Below are positions 1-11,249 of a stretch of 64,000 nt of DNA, in pieces. Every line of letters begins with the position of its first letter. Within the stretch, counting starts at the first letter, position 1. A program made the translations under genes and the position numbers. This DNA comes from Lates calcarifer (Eukaryota > Chordata > Actinopteri > Centropomidae), in NCBI RefSeq assembly GCF_001640805.2, contig NC_066847.1, forward strand, positions 24,357,504 through 24,421,503, given 5' to 3'. Below the pieces are notes generated by a model. It worked only from the letters and a program-made list of their open reading frames with translations, searched no databases and was not told the DNA's origin.

Positions 1-209
1 ACAGCGCGGTGAAGTGATGTTCACTGTGAAGTTTTTAAAAAATGAAAGCCTTTCAAGTGCTGAAGAGAGAGAGAGAAGAAGAGAGGTTTTGACATTCTGG
101 TGTAAAAACTGTACATTTCAAAAGCAGAGAAATGGGGGAGGGAAAAACAGAGAAAGATTTTATTCCCCTTAATAAAGAATTAGCTTGAGAGCAGCATGAG
201 TTGACTCAC

Positions 210-307
210 CAAGACTCTGTTCTCGGTCTTGTCTCCTTTGATCTCCAGTTTGACTCTCTTCCTCAGCGACAGCTTCACCTTCCTCCCCAGTGCATCCCTC
301 ACACTCT
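210..307 (-). CDS. carmil1: carmil1 coding exon 2
   Basis: Acceptor CTGTGCAG ends at 308 after a pyrimidine-rich tract. The exon is 98 nt: two bases completing a Glu codon and then 32 codons, ending in TTG before donor GTGAGT at 209-204 (phase 0). It carries the basic beta-strand segment of the CARMIL PH domain. The next exon is not in the window. Confidence 0.85.
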
Positions 308-3300
308 CTGCACAGAGAGGAGAAGGGAGGATAGAAAATGAGGAGAGATTCGAACACAAATATGGAAAATTCTGCATTTCTGTACATTGAATTAAAAAGT
401 ATTTTTAACAGTGGTTCAACTGAAAAATAAACAAAAAATGTCATTTCATATAACAGAGAAGGGAAGACAAAATTAATTCCAAGTGATTCATCATGCATCA
501 CAAAAAGCATCTTTTTTCTTTATAAGCTGTTTCCCCCAAAGTCTTAACAAAGAGCAGATCTCAATCAAAAGCTCAAATTGAGCCAGAATTTCAACATATT
601 GACTTCCTAAGCAGAGCACACATCAGCACACTTCTGCCTCAGGAAGAATAATTCCCCATATTCGCTGGTTAAAAATAACATATGTATTTAATGAAACATT
701 TATCAAGCCTTATTTTAACACACCACAAGAGGAAAGATGTGTCTTTGAGTTTTCATTTAATTTGCACATCATGAGTCTCTCATCTGAAAACTGAGATGTG
801 AAATTCTCACAAGTAACGCTAAAACCAAGTACACACTTCACATAGAGAAAGTAGTAAACTGAAAAAACCTGTGCATATGACCTTGTATACGTATTTGTTC
901 ATAACAGTGCTGACAAAGTCATATCAACGCTAAATTGGTCAACAACAAATTCTGACCACTGATGAATCATAACATTCCAGACACTGGTTTCAGCTTCTCA
1001 AGTGTGAGGATCTGTTTTATTTATTATCTAATCAGTGTTATATTTATATTTATTATTATCTGTTTTTTCTATCATTGTGCATTAAAGATAATGTCCATTT
1101 TTTGCCATGCTTGCAGGATAGCTGACATTGGTCGATTGGTTGGTCTGTCAATCCACCACTTTGACCTAGACTGAAATGTCTCACGACCTGTTGGTTGGAT
1201 TGCCATGAAATTTTGTGCTAATATTCACTGTCCTCAGAGGATGAATCCTACTGTTCCCTTACTTCATATAGTGCCACCAGGGGATTGGCATTTTTGGAGA
1301 AATATGTCAGTAACTATGGGATGTATAGCCATTAAATTTAATGAAAATGAATTCCCATCATCCTCAGTTGTTAACAAAGATGATGAACATGGTAAACATT
1401 ATACCCACTTAACATTAGCATGTTAGAATTGTTATTGTGAGCATATTAGCAAGCTCATGTTCGCATTTAGCTCAAAGTACTGCCGTGCCTAAGTACAACA
1501 CTACAGAGGTGCTAGCATTGCTGCAGACTTTCAATGTTGTTCTCCATTTTCTTTACTTAACAACAAATTTTAAGTAATACAATCAATAAAATAACAGACA
1601 GTTGGACTCTAATCTATTAATACATATATATATATACCCTAATATACAGTAGATTTAAATGAGCATTATGCTGAGTGTGTGTTCCGCTGTTCAGATTGAT
1701 TGTTCACACCCAGTCGAAGTGTCCACAGCCGGGAACGGGCTTAAAGAGCAGAAGTGGGTCAGCCTCCTCTCCACGCTCCTCATTCATCCACCACACAGCA
1801 GCTGATACAGTCTGTGTGCACATGTGTCTGAGACAGAGAGACACTCTGTGTGTGTGTGTACATCTGTGCTGGCATGCATGTACCCTCGGCTACAGGCTTC
1901 CTCAAACTATCATCAGATCAAAGTCAAACTAATAATTAGAGAAAGTGCTAAATGGTTTATCTGCCAGCCCTGAGCTTGCTGAAGACACTCCACTGAAAAT
2001 GTGCAGCATTTCCAACTGCAGCATCTCTAAAACTCTAGTTCAGACAGCCAATAAGTCATAAAGACGTCTCCAGTGGGACTCTACAGAAAATGAACCTGGT
2101 ATGTTTTAATGAGCCTGGGCAGTTTTTGGTCCCGGACAGAGAGAGTTCCTGACAGAATCTCATATATCACTTTTCTGCTAATTCATTTTTCTGCTTATTC
2201 ATTAAAATTCTGACAAGAGAGGACATTTTACTGGCCAGCCGCCCTGTGGTTCATATTCAGCAGCGAAGGTATGTGCATGAGGTCACACCAGGTTGCATTT
2301 CAGTTGGGACTTGTGTGAAAGACAGGGAAGAGGGAGACTTATGGCCTTGTAAAAGCTAAAAACAAACAATTCACACACCCATAAACTCACTCTCCATTTT
2401 ATAGAGATTTGTATGTTAAGGATGTCACAGATTAGATCAATGAATTTTAGATTTCACTACAGAGTGATTTGGGAGGTGCTTAAGTTCATGGAAATAACAT
2501 GAATTCTGATTTGTCACAGACTATGGGATAACTAAAACAAACGTTAACAAATAGAAGTGAACTTTAACCATAAATAAATCATTATAACTCACAGGAAACT
2601 GGGAAGTTCCTTTTATTTATTTTGATACTCTATACTATCCTAAGTCCCCTTTTTGTTTTTTTGTGCAAGTACTTAGCCGCCTTTGCATGAAGCCTCATTT
2701 TATATCTTTGATAGAAAACACATTCTAGGTTTTTGCATTTCACAGCAACTAAAATCTGCTTGTTCTTGTTCTGAGCAAGCCAGGCCTCAATGAGAAGTAC
2801 TCACAGCATCAGAGAGATAACCAAACAGTTCCGTAATATCTTATGTGCTTTGCTCTGTCCTCTTCTTCTATCTGACACTATTTTCCTCAAAGGATTCTCT
2901 AGCTTCAACACAACTCTCTCACAGACACATACTAGTTTACTGCTAGGAAAAAGCAAACTCTGACAGGTAACCAAAGTTATTTCTTTGCTTTGTCACCTAA
3001 AATGTTTCCCAGTCTCAGTTAAGTATCTTTTTAGCACACAAATACAGTTTCTGAACCTCAGTGCCCCATGTTGGTTCTGTCAACATTTCTTTAACAGCTA
3101 GAACACAATGTAACATTTTCTGTCAAAAGGAGATCTTTTCCAGGACTGTTCCATCTGCAGCATCATTCCTTACACTGTTGCATGATGGTGAATCACCAGC
3201 ACCAGTAAATGTTTCAAACAATGGCTAGTTTTGCACTCACCCAGACAACACCACATGACAATAGGATCATGCCAAACCAAATTCCTTATGTTAAGTGTGC

Positions 3301-4700
3301 AGTGTTAAGCAAATGAGTCAGCTAAAATAAGGCAAATTCTTGAAGAGAGGGAAGATAGATTGCGCACTAAAGACCTGACATAAGAAATCTGCTTATCTAG
3401 AAAAGATCTTGATCTTTCCAGGGAGAGAAAAATACATCACGTGTGATATAGAACAAGTGATATAGAAGATGGGACAACAGGGGGGAAAACTTAATGTTAA
3501 GAGACTGGGCATGACACTATTCCACACTTTAACATCAAGGGAGTGAAATTCCCACATCAAACTTACATACTTTTTCTTCTCCTTTTTTCCTAATCCTGAC
3601 TGTAATAAGAGCTCAAACAACAGAAAGCATAACACAGAAACCAATAACTGTATGAGTGTGCAAGGATATACTTGATGCCACGGATACTTTGATAGAGTAA
3701 AAGAAGCGACTGTCTGGCTGAAATATTCTGTGACTCAGTAAGTAAATGCATGACTGACCCAGTGACTACATGACCTAGCAACATTTTCCTAATAGCCTCA
3801 TCTACAGTATGCACTGCCTTTTTTTATCTCTTACAAAGAAGAAATGGAACCAAAGGAACATATAGGCCTGTGTGTGAGAGATGCAAAAAGCAACAGAGCT
3901 TGTGCTTGTCCAACATTGCACTGAGGTGTCAAAAACTGAGCTACATTGCTAAACAAAGAGACCCTGAGCTTCAGCCAAACAACCTGCAGGACTGTAAAGT
4001 TTTTGTCCACAGTCAGTACAAATACAGTAAGTCAAGAGAAACATGGCAGACTTTAGCCAATAGGACCGGCAGTGGTGAGGATACCAGGCATGATCAAACT
4101 CCAGGCTAGAGATGTGAGAGTGGATCATGGGTGCTGTGGGGAAACTAATCCCCTAAATTATGTCGCTCAGGGATGAGAGGCTGACCACTCACATCTAAAA
4201 TATTTGGCTTTTCTTCCTAATGCAGGCTGCTGTTGTCCACGTTACACTCACTGCACCTTGATTATCAACAGCAGCTCTGCATGTGTAAACAGCTTCTAGC
4301 TTTACTGCAGCTGAGGCGTTTACAGTCTCAGTGTAGACATCTGCAGAATTAATCTAAAGAATGTATAACGGGTATATTATTGTGCTTTGGTAACCCTATG
4401 ACAAGGAAAGAGACAGCTACTAATTGTCACAATAATAACTGGCTCTGGGGGGATAATGGTTGGATATTAGCAATATCTAAAGACAATAACACTACTATTG
4501 TGTCTCTGTTATAGAAACAGAATATATTGTATGGAATAAGGTCATTACGAAACTTGTTAGCACAGAGGAGCACATGCACACTGAGGTGTATGTTAGCGGC
4601 AGTATCAGTGATTGTTCCAGTCTGGACACATGGCCACAAATGATCCGTGTCTGTTCTTACCCAGAAGCTCTTTAGGGACCTCTGACACTTCCTCGCTCAT
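210..4700 (-). CDS. carmil1: CARMIL-family gene, first two coding exons (5' part only)
   Basis: Join of 4661-4700 and 210-307 on the minus strand gives 46 codons: [13 protein letters not shown], then a Glu split across the junction, then [20 protein letters not shown], then [12 protein letters not shown]. This is the N-terminus of CARMIL proteins (capping protein, Arp2/3 and myosin-I linkers): a short acidic leader, then the first strands of the non-canonical PH domain with the 'vKLE-KGDK-EN-VL' pattern. CARMIL1 has this pattern in family memory; the CARMIL2 and CARMIL3 leaders differ more, so carmil1 is preferred. CARMILs bind capping protein at the plasma membrane and promote actin assembly. 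Intron 1 is 4353 bp. The rest of the PH domain, the leucine-rich repeats and the capping-protein-binding region must lie left of the window. Family call is confident; paralogue call is moderate. Confidence 0.85.
1112..1535 (+). repeat. Teleost interspersed repeat (copy 1)
   Basis: Contains the modules 'ccactttgacctagactgaa', 'ggattgccatgaaattttgt', 'gaatgaattcccatcatcc'-like text and 'gtgagcatattagcaagc', ending in 'gcatttagctcaaagtac'. The same ordered modules recur in this window near 7636, 40986, 43125 and 49405. I know this as a very common non-coding repeat of percomorph fish genomes; its class is not certain to me. Confidence 0.6.
2521..2652 (+). repeat. Segmental duplication block a, copy A
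   Basis: Shares ordered words with 7832-7982: 'atgggataa', 'aataaatcatta', 'acaggaaa-tgggaagtt' and 'taagtcccctt'. Offset 5.31 kb. See the duplication finding. Confidence 0.55.
4661..4700 (-). CDS. carmil1: carmil1 coding exon 1
   Basis: ATG at 4700-4698, 13 codons plus one base, then donor GTAAG at 4660-4656. The start fits the family: the leader is short, Met-first and acidic, and a Pro-(Lys/Arg)-Glu-Leu motif directly precedes the PH domain. The flank at 4780-5260 is the most CpG-rich part of this end of the window, as expected of a TATA-less housekeeping-type promoter. Confidence 0.82.
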
Positions 4701-5260
4701 TTTGCTTAAGATAATATCCAAAACAACGACGAGAGTTCAGTCAACACGTCGAGAAGCCTCAAATACTGAGGAAACAAGGACCGAGAGAGAGAAGTGTCAG
4801 GTGGTGCCGCCGCCGCTGCCGGTGCGTTTCTCCCGGTTACATGCTCCTCTCCTCCTCTCGCGTTGTCCGTACAATGTATCCGCGTTTATCTGAGCGCATC
4901 TCTTTTAGGGTTAAACAGCATGGGTTTCAGAGGTTTTATGCTGAAGAAAAGACTGAGAAAAAACCCGCTAAAGTCTTCTTAAAATCATGTTGAGACCCAG
5001 CAGACTCTGCGCTTTCAGGGAGATGAAAAAAACACCGTTCGCACACATCCTTCTCTGGCCGTGGCCCTCCCGTAAAGCTGTCGGTAATACAGTACCAGCC
5101 AATAGTGGAGAACCGGGGCCCCTCCCCGCTTGGTGATGCGACAGCCAGAGAGACGAGAGACGATGCGATGCCGGGGCGGTGTGGCGTGGCAGGAGGGGGC
5201 GGTGGTGACGGTGTCAGCCCGAAATTAATGAGCAGGCTACACCAGCCGCGCTCAAGCTGG
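4701..5260 (-). promoter_or_regulatory. CpG-rich 5' flank of carmil1
   Basis: CpG dinucleotides are clustered here (for example GCCGCCGCCG near 4807 and many CG steps at 5140-5260), unlike the surrounding AT-rich DNA. No TATA box is seen at the usual distance from the carmil1 ATG. This fits a dispersed CpG promoter; the transcription start cannot be placed. The distal part, from about 5131, belongs to a segment duplicated at about 8020. Confidence 0.45.
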
Positions 5261-6100
5261 AAACCAGGGACATCTAGCGGTCCTTCGGGGGGGGGGGGGG
5301 GTTCCAGTCCTGTGCTTGTATTGCAGCATGGGAAGAATGCTTTGAGCCTTGATATATTGCCAGCACAACTTCTCATTCATGATAAAGCCATAACTATACT
5401 ACCCCAATGCATTTAGCCAACAATACAGTTCTAACAACTATAGCTCTTATAAAACACATTGAATCACTGAGGAAATATCATAGGAATTTTATTGAGTTGC
5501 CTTCCTCAGAGGTTCTTCAAAAACATAACTTTAAACAAAGCAAAAACGAAAAGAAATGAAATACCAGGTCTACCTGTAGAAATAATGAGGATGGATACAA
5601 TATATAGATATGGATTGTGACATGAATTCTCTCACACAAACACACTGAATATAACAAAATTAAACCTTGGAATGAATATTACAAAATGTTTTTATTTACA
5701 CAGTGAAGACAATTTCTAAACAAAAAGTGTTTAGACTAAATTTTTTTCAAGCTGTTCCACTGTCATTATAAATCAGATACACAAATAAATAGTCAAATGG
5801 TCCCCGAGTCAATGAGACATATGTTGCTGTCACTTGTTTGATGCATGTGATTGGCTGTTCCGAAGACCGGCAAACGTTTTTGAAAGTAAATTGTGGAAAA
5901 TGAGAGAATATATAAATGGATAAAACTTATTTACTTACTGTTTATAACTTGTGTTGAAATACTTCATTGTACACTGACCGCAGTTAAAAGGGGGGGGACA
6001 CCTTGTGGTTATTTGGTTAAAGTATAGCCAGGCTTGATTAAACTGCAGGCCGCCAACTTGGTTTTCATGCTTGTGATGGTTAGAACCAATTTTAATTCTG
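5131..6100 (+). repeat. Segmental duplication block b, copy A
   Basis: Nearly 1 kb aligned collinearly with about 8020-8970. Shared landmarks include 'gatgccggggcggtgtggcg', 'gagcaggctacaccagcc', 'ccttgatatattgccagcac', 'tctcacacaaacacactgaa', 'gtcacttgtttgat' and 'ccaggcttgattaaactgca'. Spacing between copies is about 2.88 kb, same orientation. A run of 15 G at 5287-5301 is broken in the other copy. Confidence 0.88.
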
Positions 6101-6437
6101 AGTAGGAGGTTAAGCTTGTGAGCTATAGGGTGCTTGGCGATGCACATATTGTCCAGTAGCCTTCTGTATGACATGAGGTACCTGCCAACTGGGCGCCACC
6201 AGGTGATCACCAAGGTGACTAGCAGTCAGTGGTGATGGGTGATAGGATTTAGGGTAGAGCACAGCCTCGTGACTTCTGCCATGCTGCCATACATTGTGTC
6301 TGTGTATGTTAAGGGGGCTCTCAGACTCATGCTGACCTAGTGGTGTTGCACACTGATGCAGATGTGTTCTGGTTTGTACTTCTGTACGGGCAGACAGTTG
6401 TTCCATTAATCAGCTGGAGCTCATCCATCACTTCATC

Positions 6438-7141
6438 TTAGAAATGTATCATTCTCGTTGGGGACTGTCGTCCTTTGCAGACCTCAGTCTCTCTGTGAGG
6501 TACAGATGGACCACCATATTCACTAGGGGTATAATCTCCTTTAAGGCTCGATGACCTCTGGTGAACTGGCTGGGTGATCTTCATCCTTGGTGCAGGTGTG
6601 GAAGTGACTTTCAACAAAGGTCTATGTTTGGGGTGATGGCATCTGAATCCCTTCAATTCTTTGTAGAAAAGGTGCATCTTATTAGGTTTGTTTGATGAGC
6701 TTCTGCCACTGCTTTCAGAAGAACTGGAGGACTGGCATTTCTGTGAACTAAAGAGATTAACCTGTCATACATACTGTATATTAACAACAGTCCCTGATTA
6801 GTATAATGCAGCTTTTTCCCATTAGATTAATTTAGCAATTTCCAATAAAATAAAAAGTGACAGATTTTCAAACTACTTTCTTCTTATTATCATTCTTTAT
6901 ATACATTTCACAAAAAGTTGATAAAAATAGTGTAAAATTCTTAACTGCCTCTATATTTGCTAATAATGTGGCCATTTCCTATTTTTTTTTTTTTAAATTA
7001 AACAATAATTTAAAACATCACTAATTATCATTTCTTCACAAATAACGTGAAAACACTGCATGGATCTAAGTGTGCAGAGATCTTTTTCTACCATCATCTT
7101 AGACTTAAACACAGAACACAGTTACACATAACACTCACCAT
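6438..7141 (-). CDS. Speculative two-exon gene for a 101-aa Ser/His/Lys-rich protein
   Basis: Not recognised. Exon 1 would supply only ATG (7141-7139), which abuts donor GTGAGTGT at 7138 and sits 62 nt downstream of a TATAAAA box (7209-7203). Exon 2 (6740-6438) follows an acceptor TTAGTTCACAG with a pyrimidine-rich stretch and reads 100 codons to TAA in the frame the ATG would set. The product begins MKCQSSSSSESSGRSSS, then KPNKMHLFYKELKGFRC, and ends CKGRQSPTRMIHF. It has no signal peptide, membrane segment or domain I know. Against it: a one-codon first exon is rare, composition is low-complexity at the start, and no second copy of exon 2 is seen after the duplicated promoter at 12370. It could be a chance ORF or a longer gene with unseen exons. 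Confidence 0.22.
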
Positions 7142-7600
7142 GCTGATGATGGTCACGTCGTCACTTCTGTTGAAGAGGGTTTGTGTTGAGGATCAGGTTC
7201 TTTTTTATAGCGCTCAGACAGGAAGTATTTTTTGTGTGGGTGGATGCAGTTGTCGATAGTAGAGATTTGTAAAGCCCCATTTGAAAGTTCCAACTTCCAC
7301 TTCCACTTCCACTTCCACATAAGATTAAGCTGTTACTTAGATTTCAGTGACACTGAATTAGGTCAGCAGTTTTGAAACTGTTAAATGAGAAAAAAACAGT
7401 TTTAAGGAAATGCCTGTTTTTGCACAACCATTTGAAAAAGGCACTCTAAAATTTCCTTTAAAGCTCTTTTTATTGTCATTTGCATGGGTATGTGGGTCAT
7501 CATCAATTTTCTACTATACAACTACACAAATATAAACATATATCATCCACTTGCTCTCTCTCCTGACATTATCTATCCTGCTCTATTAAGTACTGTCAAG
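6740..7600 (+). repeat. Segmental duplication block c, copy A
   Basis: Aligns with about 12025-12690 ('aacctgtcatacata', 'aacacagttacacataacac', 'gtcgtcacttctgttgaaga', 'gggtggatgcagttgtcgat', 'ttcagtgacactgaattagg'), and its distal part (7368-7600) with 13228-13372 and 12787-12870 in swapped order. Offset 5.28 kb for the first part. Confidence 0.85.
7139..7209 (-). promoter_or_regulatory. TATA promoter and ATG/splice-donor first exon, copy A
   Basis: On the minus strand GCGCTATAAAAAAGAACC is followed about 60 bp later by CATCATCAGCATG and then GTGAGTGTTATG, a near-ideal splice donor. The whole arrangement is repeated at 12370-12440, so it is unlikely to be random. What it transcribes is unknown. 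Confidence 0.5.
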
Positions 7601-7635
7601 TAAAGGGAAAAAATGTCACCTTATTTCAAAAAATA

Positions 7636-7831
7636 ACTTAGTGGCTATGATGTCATATAATGTCACCGCAGTCTATGGCAGGGCTCCCTTATTTCCTATA
7701 GTGCCACCCATAGGCTGACATTTGTGTGAAATATGTCAACAACTATGGAATAGACAGCCATGAAACTTAATGAAAATGAATGGAATTCCCATCATCCTCA
7801 GCTGTGCTAATTGCCAAACACTAACACTGTA
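7636..7831 (+). repeat. Teleost interspersed repeat (copy 2, partial)
   Basis: Shares 'atagtgccacc', 'aaatatgtca-aactatg' and 'attcccatcatcctcag' with copy 1 at 1235-1370. It directly precedes duplication block a. Confidence 0.5.
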
Positions 7832-7982
7832 AACTAATGGGATAATTGGGAAAAAATATGAACAAACTGAGGTGAATATTATCCATAAAGATAAATAAAT
7901 CATTACAAATGACAGGAAATTGGGAAGTTGTTTTTGTCTATTTTGAAACTCTATCCCATTTACAATACATAAGTCCCCTTGT
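7832..7982 (+). repeat. Segmental duplication block a, copy B
   Basis: Partner of 2521-2652 in carmil1 intron 1. In this copy block a lies only about 40 bp before block b, whereas in copy A they are 2.5 kb apart with carmil1 exon 1 between them. Copy B therefore lacks the exon. Confidence 0.55.
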
Positions 7983-8019
7983 TGCCCCCAACCATCTACC
8001 TATAATTGCTTGTTCAGTG

Positions 8020-8970
8020 ATCCGACAACCAGAGAGACTATGCGATGCCGGGGCGGTGTGGCGTGGCAGGAGGGGGTGGTGGTGACGGTGTCAGCCCAAA
8101 ATAAATGAGCAGGCTACACCAGCCACACTCAAGCTGGAAACCAGGGACCTCTAGCGGTCCTTCAGGGGGGCCCACGGGGTCCCATTTGCATGCTTGTATT
8201 ACAGCATGATAAAGATGCTAGGAGCCTTGATATATTGCCAGCACAACTTCTCATTCATAATAAAAACGTAACTATACTATCCCAATGCATTTAGTCAACA
8301 ATACAGTCCTAATAACTGTAGCTCATAACAGGGTCACCATGAAGTCATTGCTAGGAATATAAACACACTAAATTATTGAGGGAATATCATGGGAGTTTTA
8401 TTGATAGAAGTTGTGCTCCACAGAGGTCTGTGCTTATAATTTAAAAAACAAACAAACAAACAACAACAACAAAACAAAACAAAAAAACTTAAAACAAAGC
8501 AAAAACAGCTGAAATACCAGGTGGTACCTGTAGAAATAATGGGAATGTATACAGTATATGTATGCATTGTGACAAAAATTCTCTCTCACAAACACACTGA
8601 ATATCACAAGATTAAGTCTATCACTATAAATTAGAGATACATGTAGTCTGTGCAGGCAAAACCAATAAATAAAATAAAAAAAAAACAGATCACCAATCAG
8701 TAAGACACAGGTTGCAGTCACTTGTTTGATCCATGCAACTGGCTATTTTAAAGATAAGCAAATGTTTCTGAATGTAAATTGTAGAAAATGTGTGAACATA
8801 TAAATGGATACAATTTAATTCAATAACACAGTTCACGGTCTCGCATACAATAACTAAAGAGTTAAAGAGGGACGATGGCGACACCTTGTGGTATTTTGGT
8901 TATATTACAGCCAGGCTTGATTAAACTGCAGGCTGCCACCTTGGTTTCCTTGCATTTGATGATTAGAACA
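8020..8970 (+). repeat. Segmental duplication block b, copy B
   Basis: Partner of 5131-6100. It has diverged by many substitutions and small indels, including an AAAC/AAC-rich expansion at about 8443-8490 that the first copy lacks. It ends about 0.7 kb beyond the tnfrsf6b stop codon, with a possible minus-strand AATAAA (plus TTTATT at 8992-8997) just after it. Confidence 0.88.
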
Positions 8971-9701
8971 ATTTCAGATTACAACATGCACTTTATTTAA
9001 AATAGTCTTCATCTTGATTTCAGACAGTTTTAGAGAACATTGTACATTTCTATATTAACATTCATTTAGTCATAGCTGATTTCATATTAAAACATAATTT
9101 CTATGTACTGCCTTTTATGTAACACTTGAGTGATGGAATAATGAAATGTTCAAGATATTTGCATATTCACATTTGCTTGTTAAGTTTCTGTCAAATTTTT
9201 ACTCCCATTTTCTCCCCTTGTAAATCTGACTGAGATTTGAGTCCATGAAGAACAAATGACACTGAAGCAAACACAGGTTGTCAGTTTATGAGTATTTTTT
9301 TTTTTTTTTTTTTTTTACATTTTGTTGGTTACAGCCTTGCTGTAGTACTGAAATTCATCTGTATGTTTAAGTGGTTTGACTTATTCCATCTTGGGAAACA
9401 GTCCATCATCATGTTACTCATGTGTCTCTTATGTAGGCTATCACCTCACAGTTATTAAGCAATATCAAAAAATAAAATGATTTCAATAAAATATTACTTT
9501 GACAACCTTTGAGGCAATACATGCACTCAATAAACTAGCACACAAAAAACATGATGATTTTTTTCAAATTAAAAATGTAAAAAAAATTAAATAAAAATCT
9601 GCTGTACCCAGAGAAAGAGGTATGTTAAATTGATATGTTAAATGTTAAGGTATGTTAAACTCCTACATGTATCATGGACACTGTCAGTCTATAAGAGTAC
9701 C

Positions 9702-9903
9702 TCACAGAATTAAGTTACATCCTGGGCTCTGCTGTTTAATCTCCTGAACTCTGTTCTCTAGTTTTTCTCCCATGGAGTTGAGCTGTGAAGCCTTCAGCAT
9801 TTCTGGCAGTTGTCTCAGCTGCTCCTTTGGGGCCTCAGCCAGCCATGCTCTGATTAGATTCAGGAGTTGATCTCTCTGGCTGGGAACTGGCCTATTAATG
9901 TAC
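9702..9903 (-). CDS. tnfrsf6b: tnfrsf6b coding exon 4 and stop
   Basis: Acceptor CCAATAG, then 66 codons and TGA at 9704-9702. The 'RDQLLNLIRAWLAEAPKEQL' and 'LPEMLKASQLNSMGEKLENR' segments resemble the last helices of human DcR3 and of OPG death domains (L-LI--WL pattern). Confidence 0.84.
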
Positions 9904-11169
9904 CTATTGGAGGGAGATGATGGTTTAGTGGCGTCAATGTATTAAGTGAATTAAAAGATGAAAAGGGGCAAGCAAGAAAAAGAGGGAATCACAGGGTGTA
10001 GGCTCACCTGGTGACAAATTTCTTCATTTTTACCACACGCATCCTGTGCATACTGAAGAATTTTGAGAGGAATGTCCTGAACGCCTCACCTTAAAAAAAA
10101 TTAAATTTTTGAGTTTGAAAGGATGAGTTTGAAATCAAGTTTTTGTCGTACCAAAACAATTATCATAATACCTTGCTGACTTCAAATTCTGTCAGAAATA
10201 CTATAAATAAGTGTTGGGCTGTTAAAATTAACTGTATGAAGTACACACCTCCATTTGCAAGGTCCTCGCAGGTGCCACACACTGTGTCCTGGTAGACTGT
10301 GCCGGGGAGGAGCACAATCTGTCCAATTGCGCATTCCTGGTGTTTTTCGCACTTTTCCACCGCAGATGATGAGTTGGAAAAGTACCCATCAGAACACGGT
10401 TCACAAACAGTGTTCGTCTGCGACGTGCCTAGAATAAGACAACAATGGGGTCGTTATGATGTTTTAATTTTCTTAAGGATTTCGAAATTAAACCCAATAG
10501 TTTCGGGCTGATGCATCTGTAAAATATTGCGTAACTGATTCGTTATTTATTAGATTATTTTCATTAGATTATCGCATTTTATTTACTTAAGATTTACGCA
10601 TTTATACAAGAACATTGATGTTCATTCATTCACTGATGCGAAAATGTCGACCTGGACAAATTTAATTAGTTACACTACATTAAAATACAAGATTTAATCA
10701 AGTAAAACAAAAAATAAACTGTAAGGTACAGTAGGAAATGATATTTCCCCAGATAGATACCTTTCGTCTGAACTCCGCGCCCCGGCTCGCACCCCGAGTG
10801 TCTAACACAGAAGTCACTGGCCCAGTAGAAGCCTTCTTTGCACCGACAGACCCGGTTGTTTCTCGGTGAGCATTCCGTTTCCACTTCCTGGCTGTCAGTG
10901 CAGAAGTTGTTGCAGTACAGACACCTGGGCAGGTAGTTCCACAGCTCCGTGAAGTGGTCACTTCTGCACGGCGCGCACTGGGTGGGCGTGGTGGCGGTGC
11001 AGTACGCGGACATGTGCGTCCCTGGTGGACATTTGTCACAAGTGAGGGTTACTCCTGTCACCGGGTTCCGGTACTCAAAGGTGGGAACGGGTCTTCCCGC
11101 CGTGGCACTGCGGAGGACGGCAGAGAGCAGGACCAGCACCGGTACAAAGAGCTGAGGAGAGAAGGCCAT
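9702..11169 (-). CDS. tnfrsf6b: TNF receptor superfamily decoy receptor, tnfrsf6b-like (DcR3), complete
   Basis: Join 10761-11169, 10249-10428, 10008-10089, 9702-9903 = 873 nt, 290 aa. Signal peptide about 1-24 (LFVPVLVLLSAVLRSATAG). CRDs run from about residue 30 to 190, with Cys at 44, 47, 57, 65, 68, 83, 86, 90, 100, 108, 110, 121, 127, 145, 148, 163, 169, 187 and 190. 'HFTELWNYLPRCLYCNNFC' is close to human DcR3 CRD2. There is no membrane helix; the tail (about 197-290) is helical and basic and fits the short DcR3 C-terminus. Length agrees with DcR3 (300 aa) and not OPG (about 400 aa, two death domains). Predicted role: secreted trap for TNF-family ligands; in mammals FasL, LIGHT and TL1A, here inferred. 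N155-S-S is a possible glycosylation site. One-to-one orthology with mammalian DcR3 is less certain than the family. Confidence 0.88.
10008..10089 (-). CDS. tnfrsf6b: tnfrsf6b coding exon 3 (helical tail)
   Basis: 82 nt after a T-rich acceptor ending TTTAAG, to donor GTGAGC. Reads EAFRTFLSKFFSMHRMRVVK then MKKFVT: an amphipathic, strongly basic helix that may bind glycosaminoglycans (inference). Confidence 0.82.
10249..10428 (-). CDS. tnfrsf6b: tnfrsf6b coding exon 2 (CRD3, CRD4)
   Basis: 180 nt between acceptor TTCTAG and donor GTGTGT, phase 1 on both sides. It starts at the Gly of GTSQTNTVCEPC, the same point and phase at which tnfrsf11b exon 4 starts (GTPVSDTVCEHC). Confidence 0.88.
10761..11169 (-). 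CDS. tnfrsf6b: tnfrsf6b coding exon 1 (signal peptide, CRD1, CRD2)
   Basis: ATG at 11169-11167 in context GTAACCATGG, with an in-frame TGA 12 nt upstream. 136 codons plus one base, ending ACGAAAG before donor GTATCT. Unlike tnfrsf11b, no intron splits the signal peptide from CRD1 or CRD1 from CRD2. Confidence 0.9.
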
Positions 11170-11249
11170 GGTTACAGTTCAAGCAAGTATCCCTATTAAT
11201 ACTATTACCTACTACAGCTGCTATTAGGTAGGCCTAACAGAACATCTGT

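Larger units (their letters stand above)
308..4660 (-). other. carmil1 intron 1
   Basis: A 4.35 kb intron with no convincing further exon. It holds a teleost interspersed repeat at about 1112-1535 and a stretch at 2521-2652 that recurs at 7832-7982. A small CpG-containing patch at about 1700-1810 has a 27-codon minus-strand ORF (1704-1787) with no splice context that persuades me. Confidence 0.6.

Noticed and set aside
1704..1787. 27-codon minus-strand ORF ([18 protein letters not shown]...) in carmil1 intron 1
   Set aside because: Too short, no splice sites or promoter that fit, and no family resemblance.
4936..5376. 146-codon minus-strand ORF over the CpG-rich carmil1 flank
   Set aside because: Low-complexity Pro-rich translation of GC-rich and poly-G DNA; the frame is not kept in the duplicate at 8020.
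5935..6406. Two overlapping minus-strand ORFs (98 and 92 codons)
   Set aside because: Different frames over the same DNA, no domain, no splice logic; probably chance openness.
10675..10760. Extension of tnfrsf6b exon 1 frame past 10761
   Set aside because: It reads into intron 1; the GTATCT donor and phase-1 continuation at 10428 restore CRD3.
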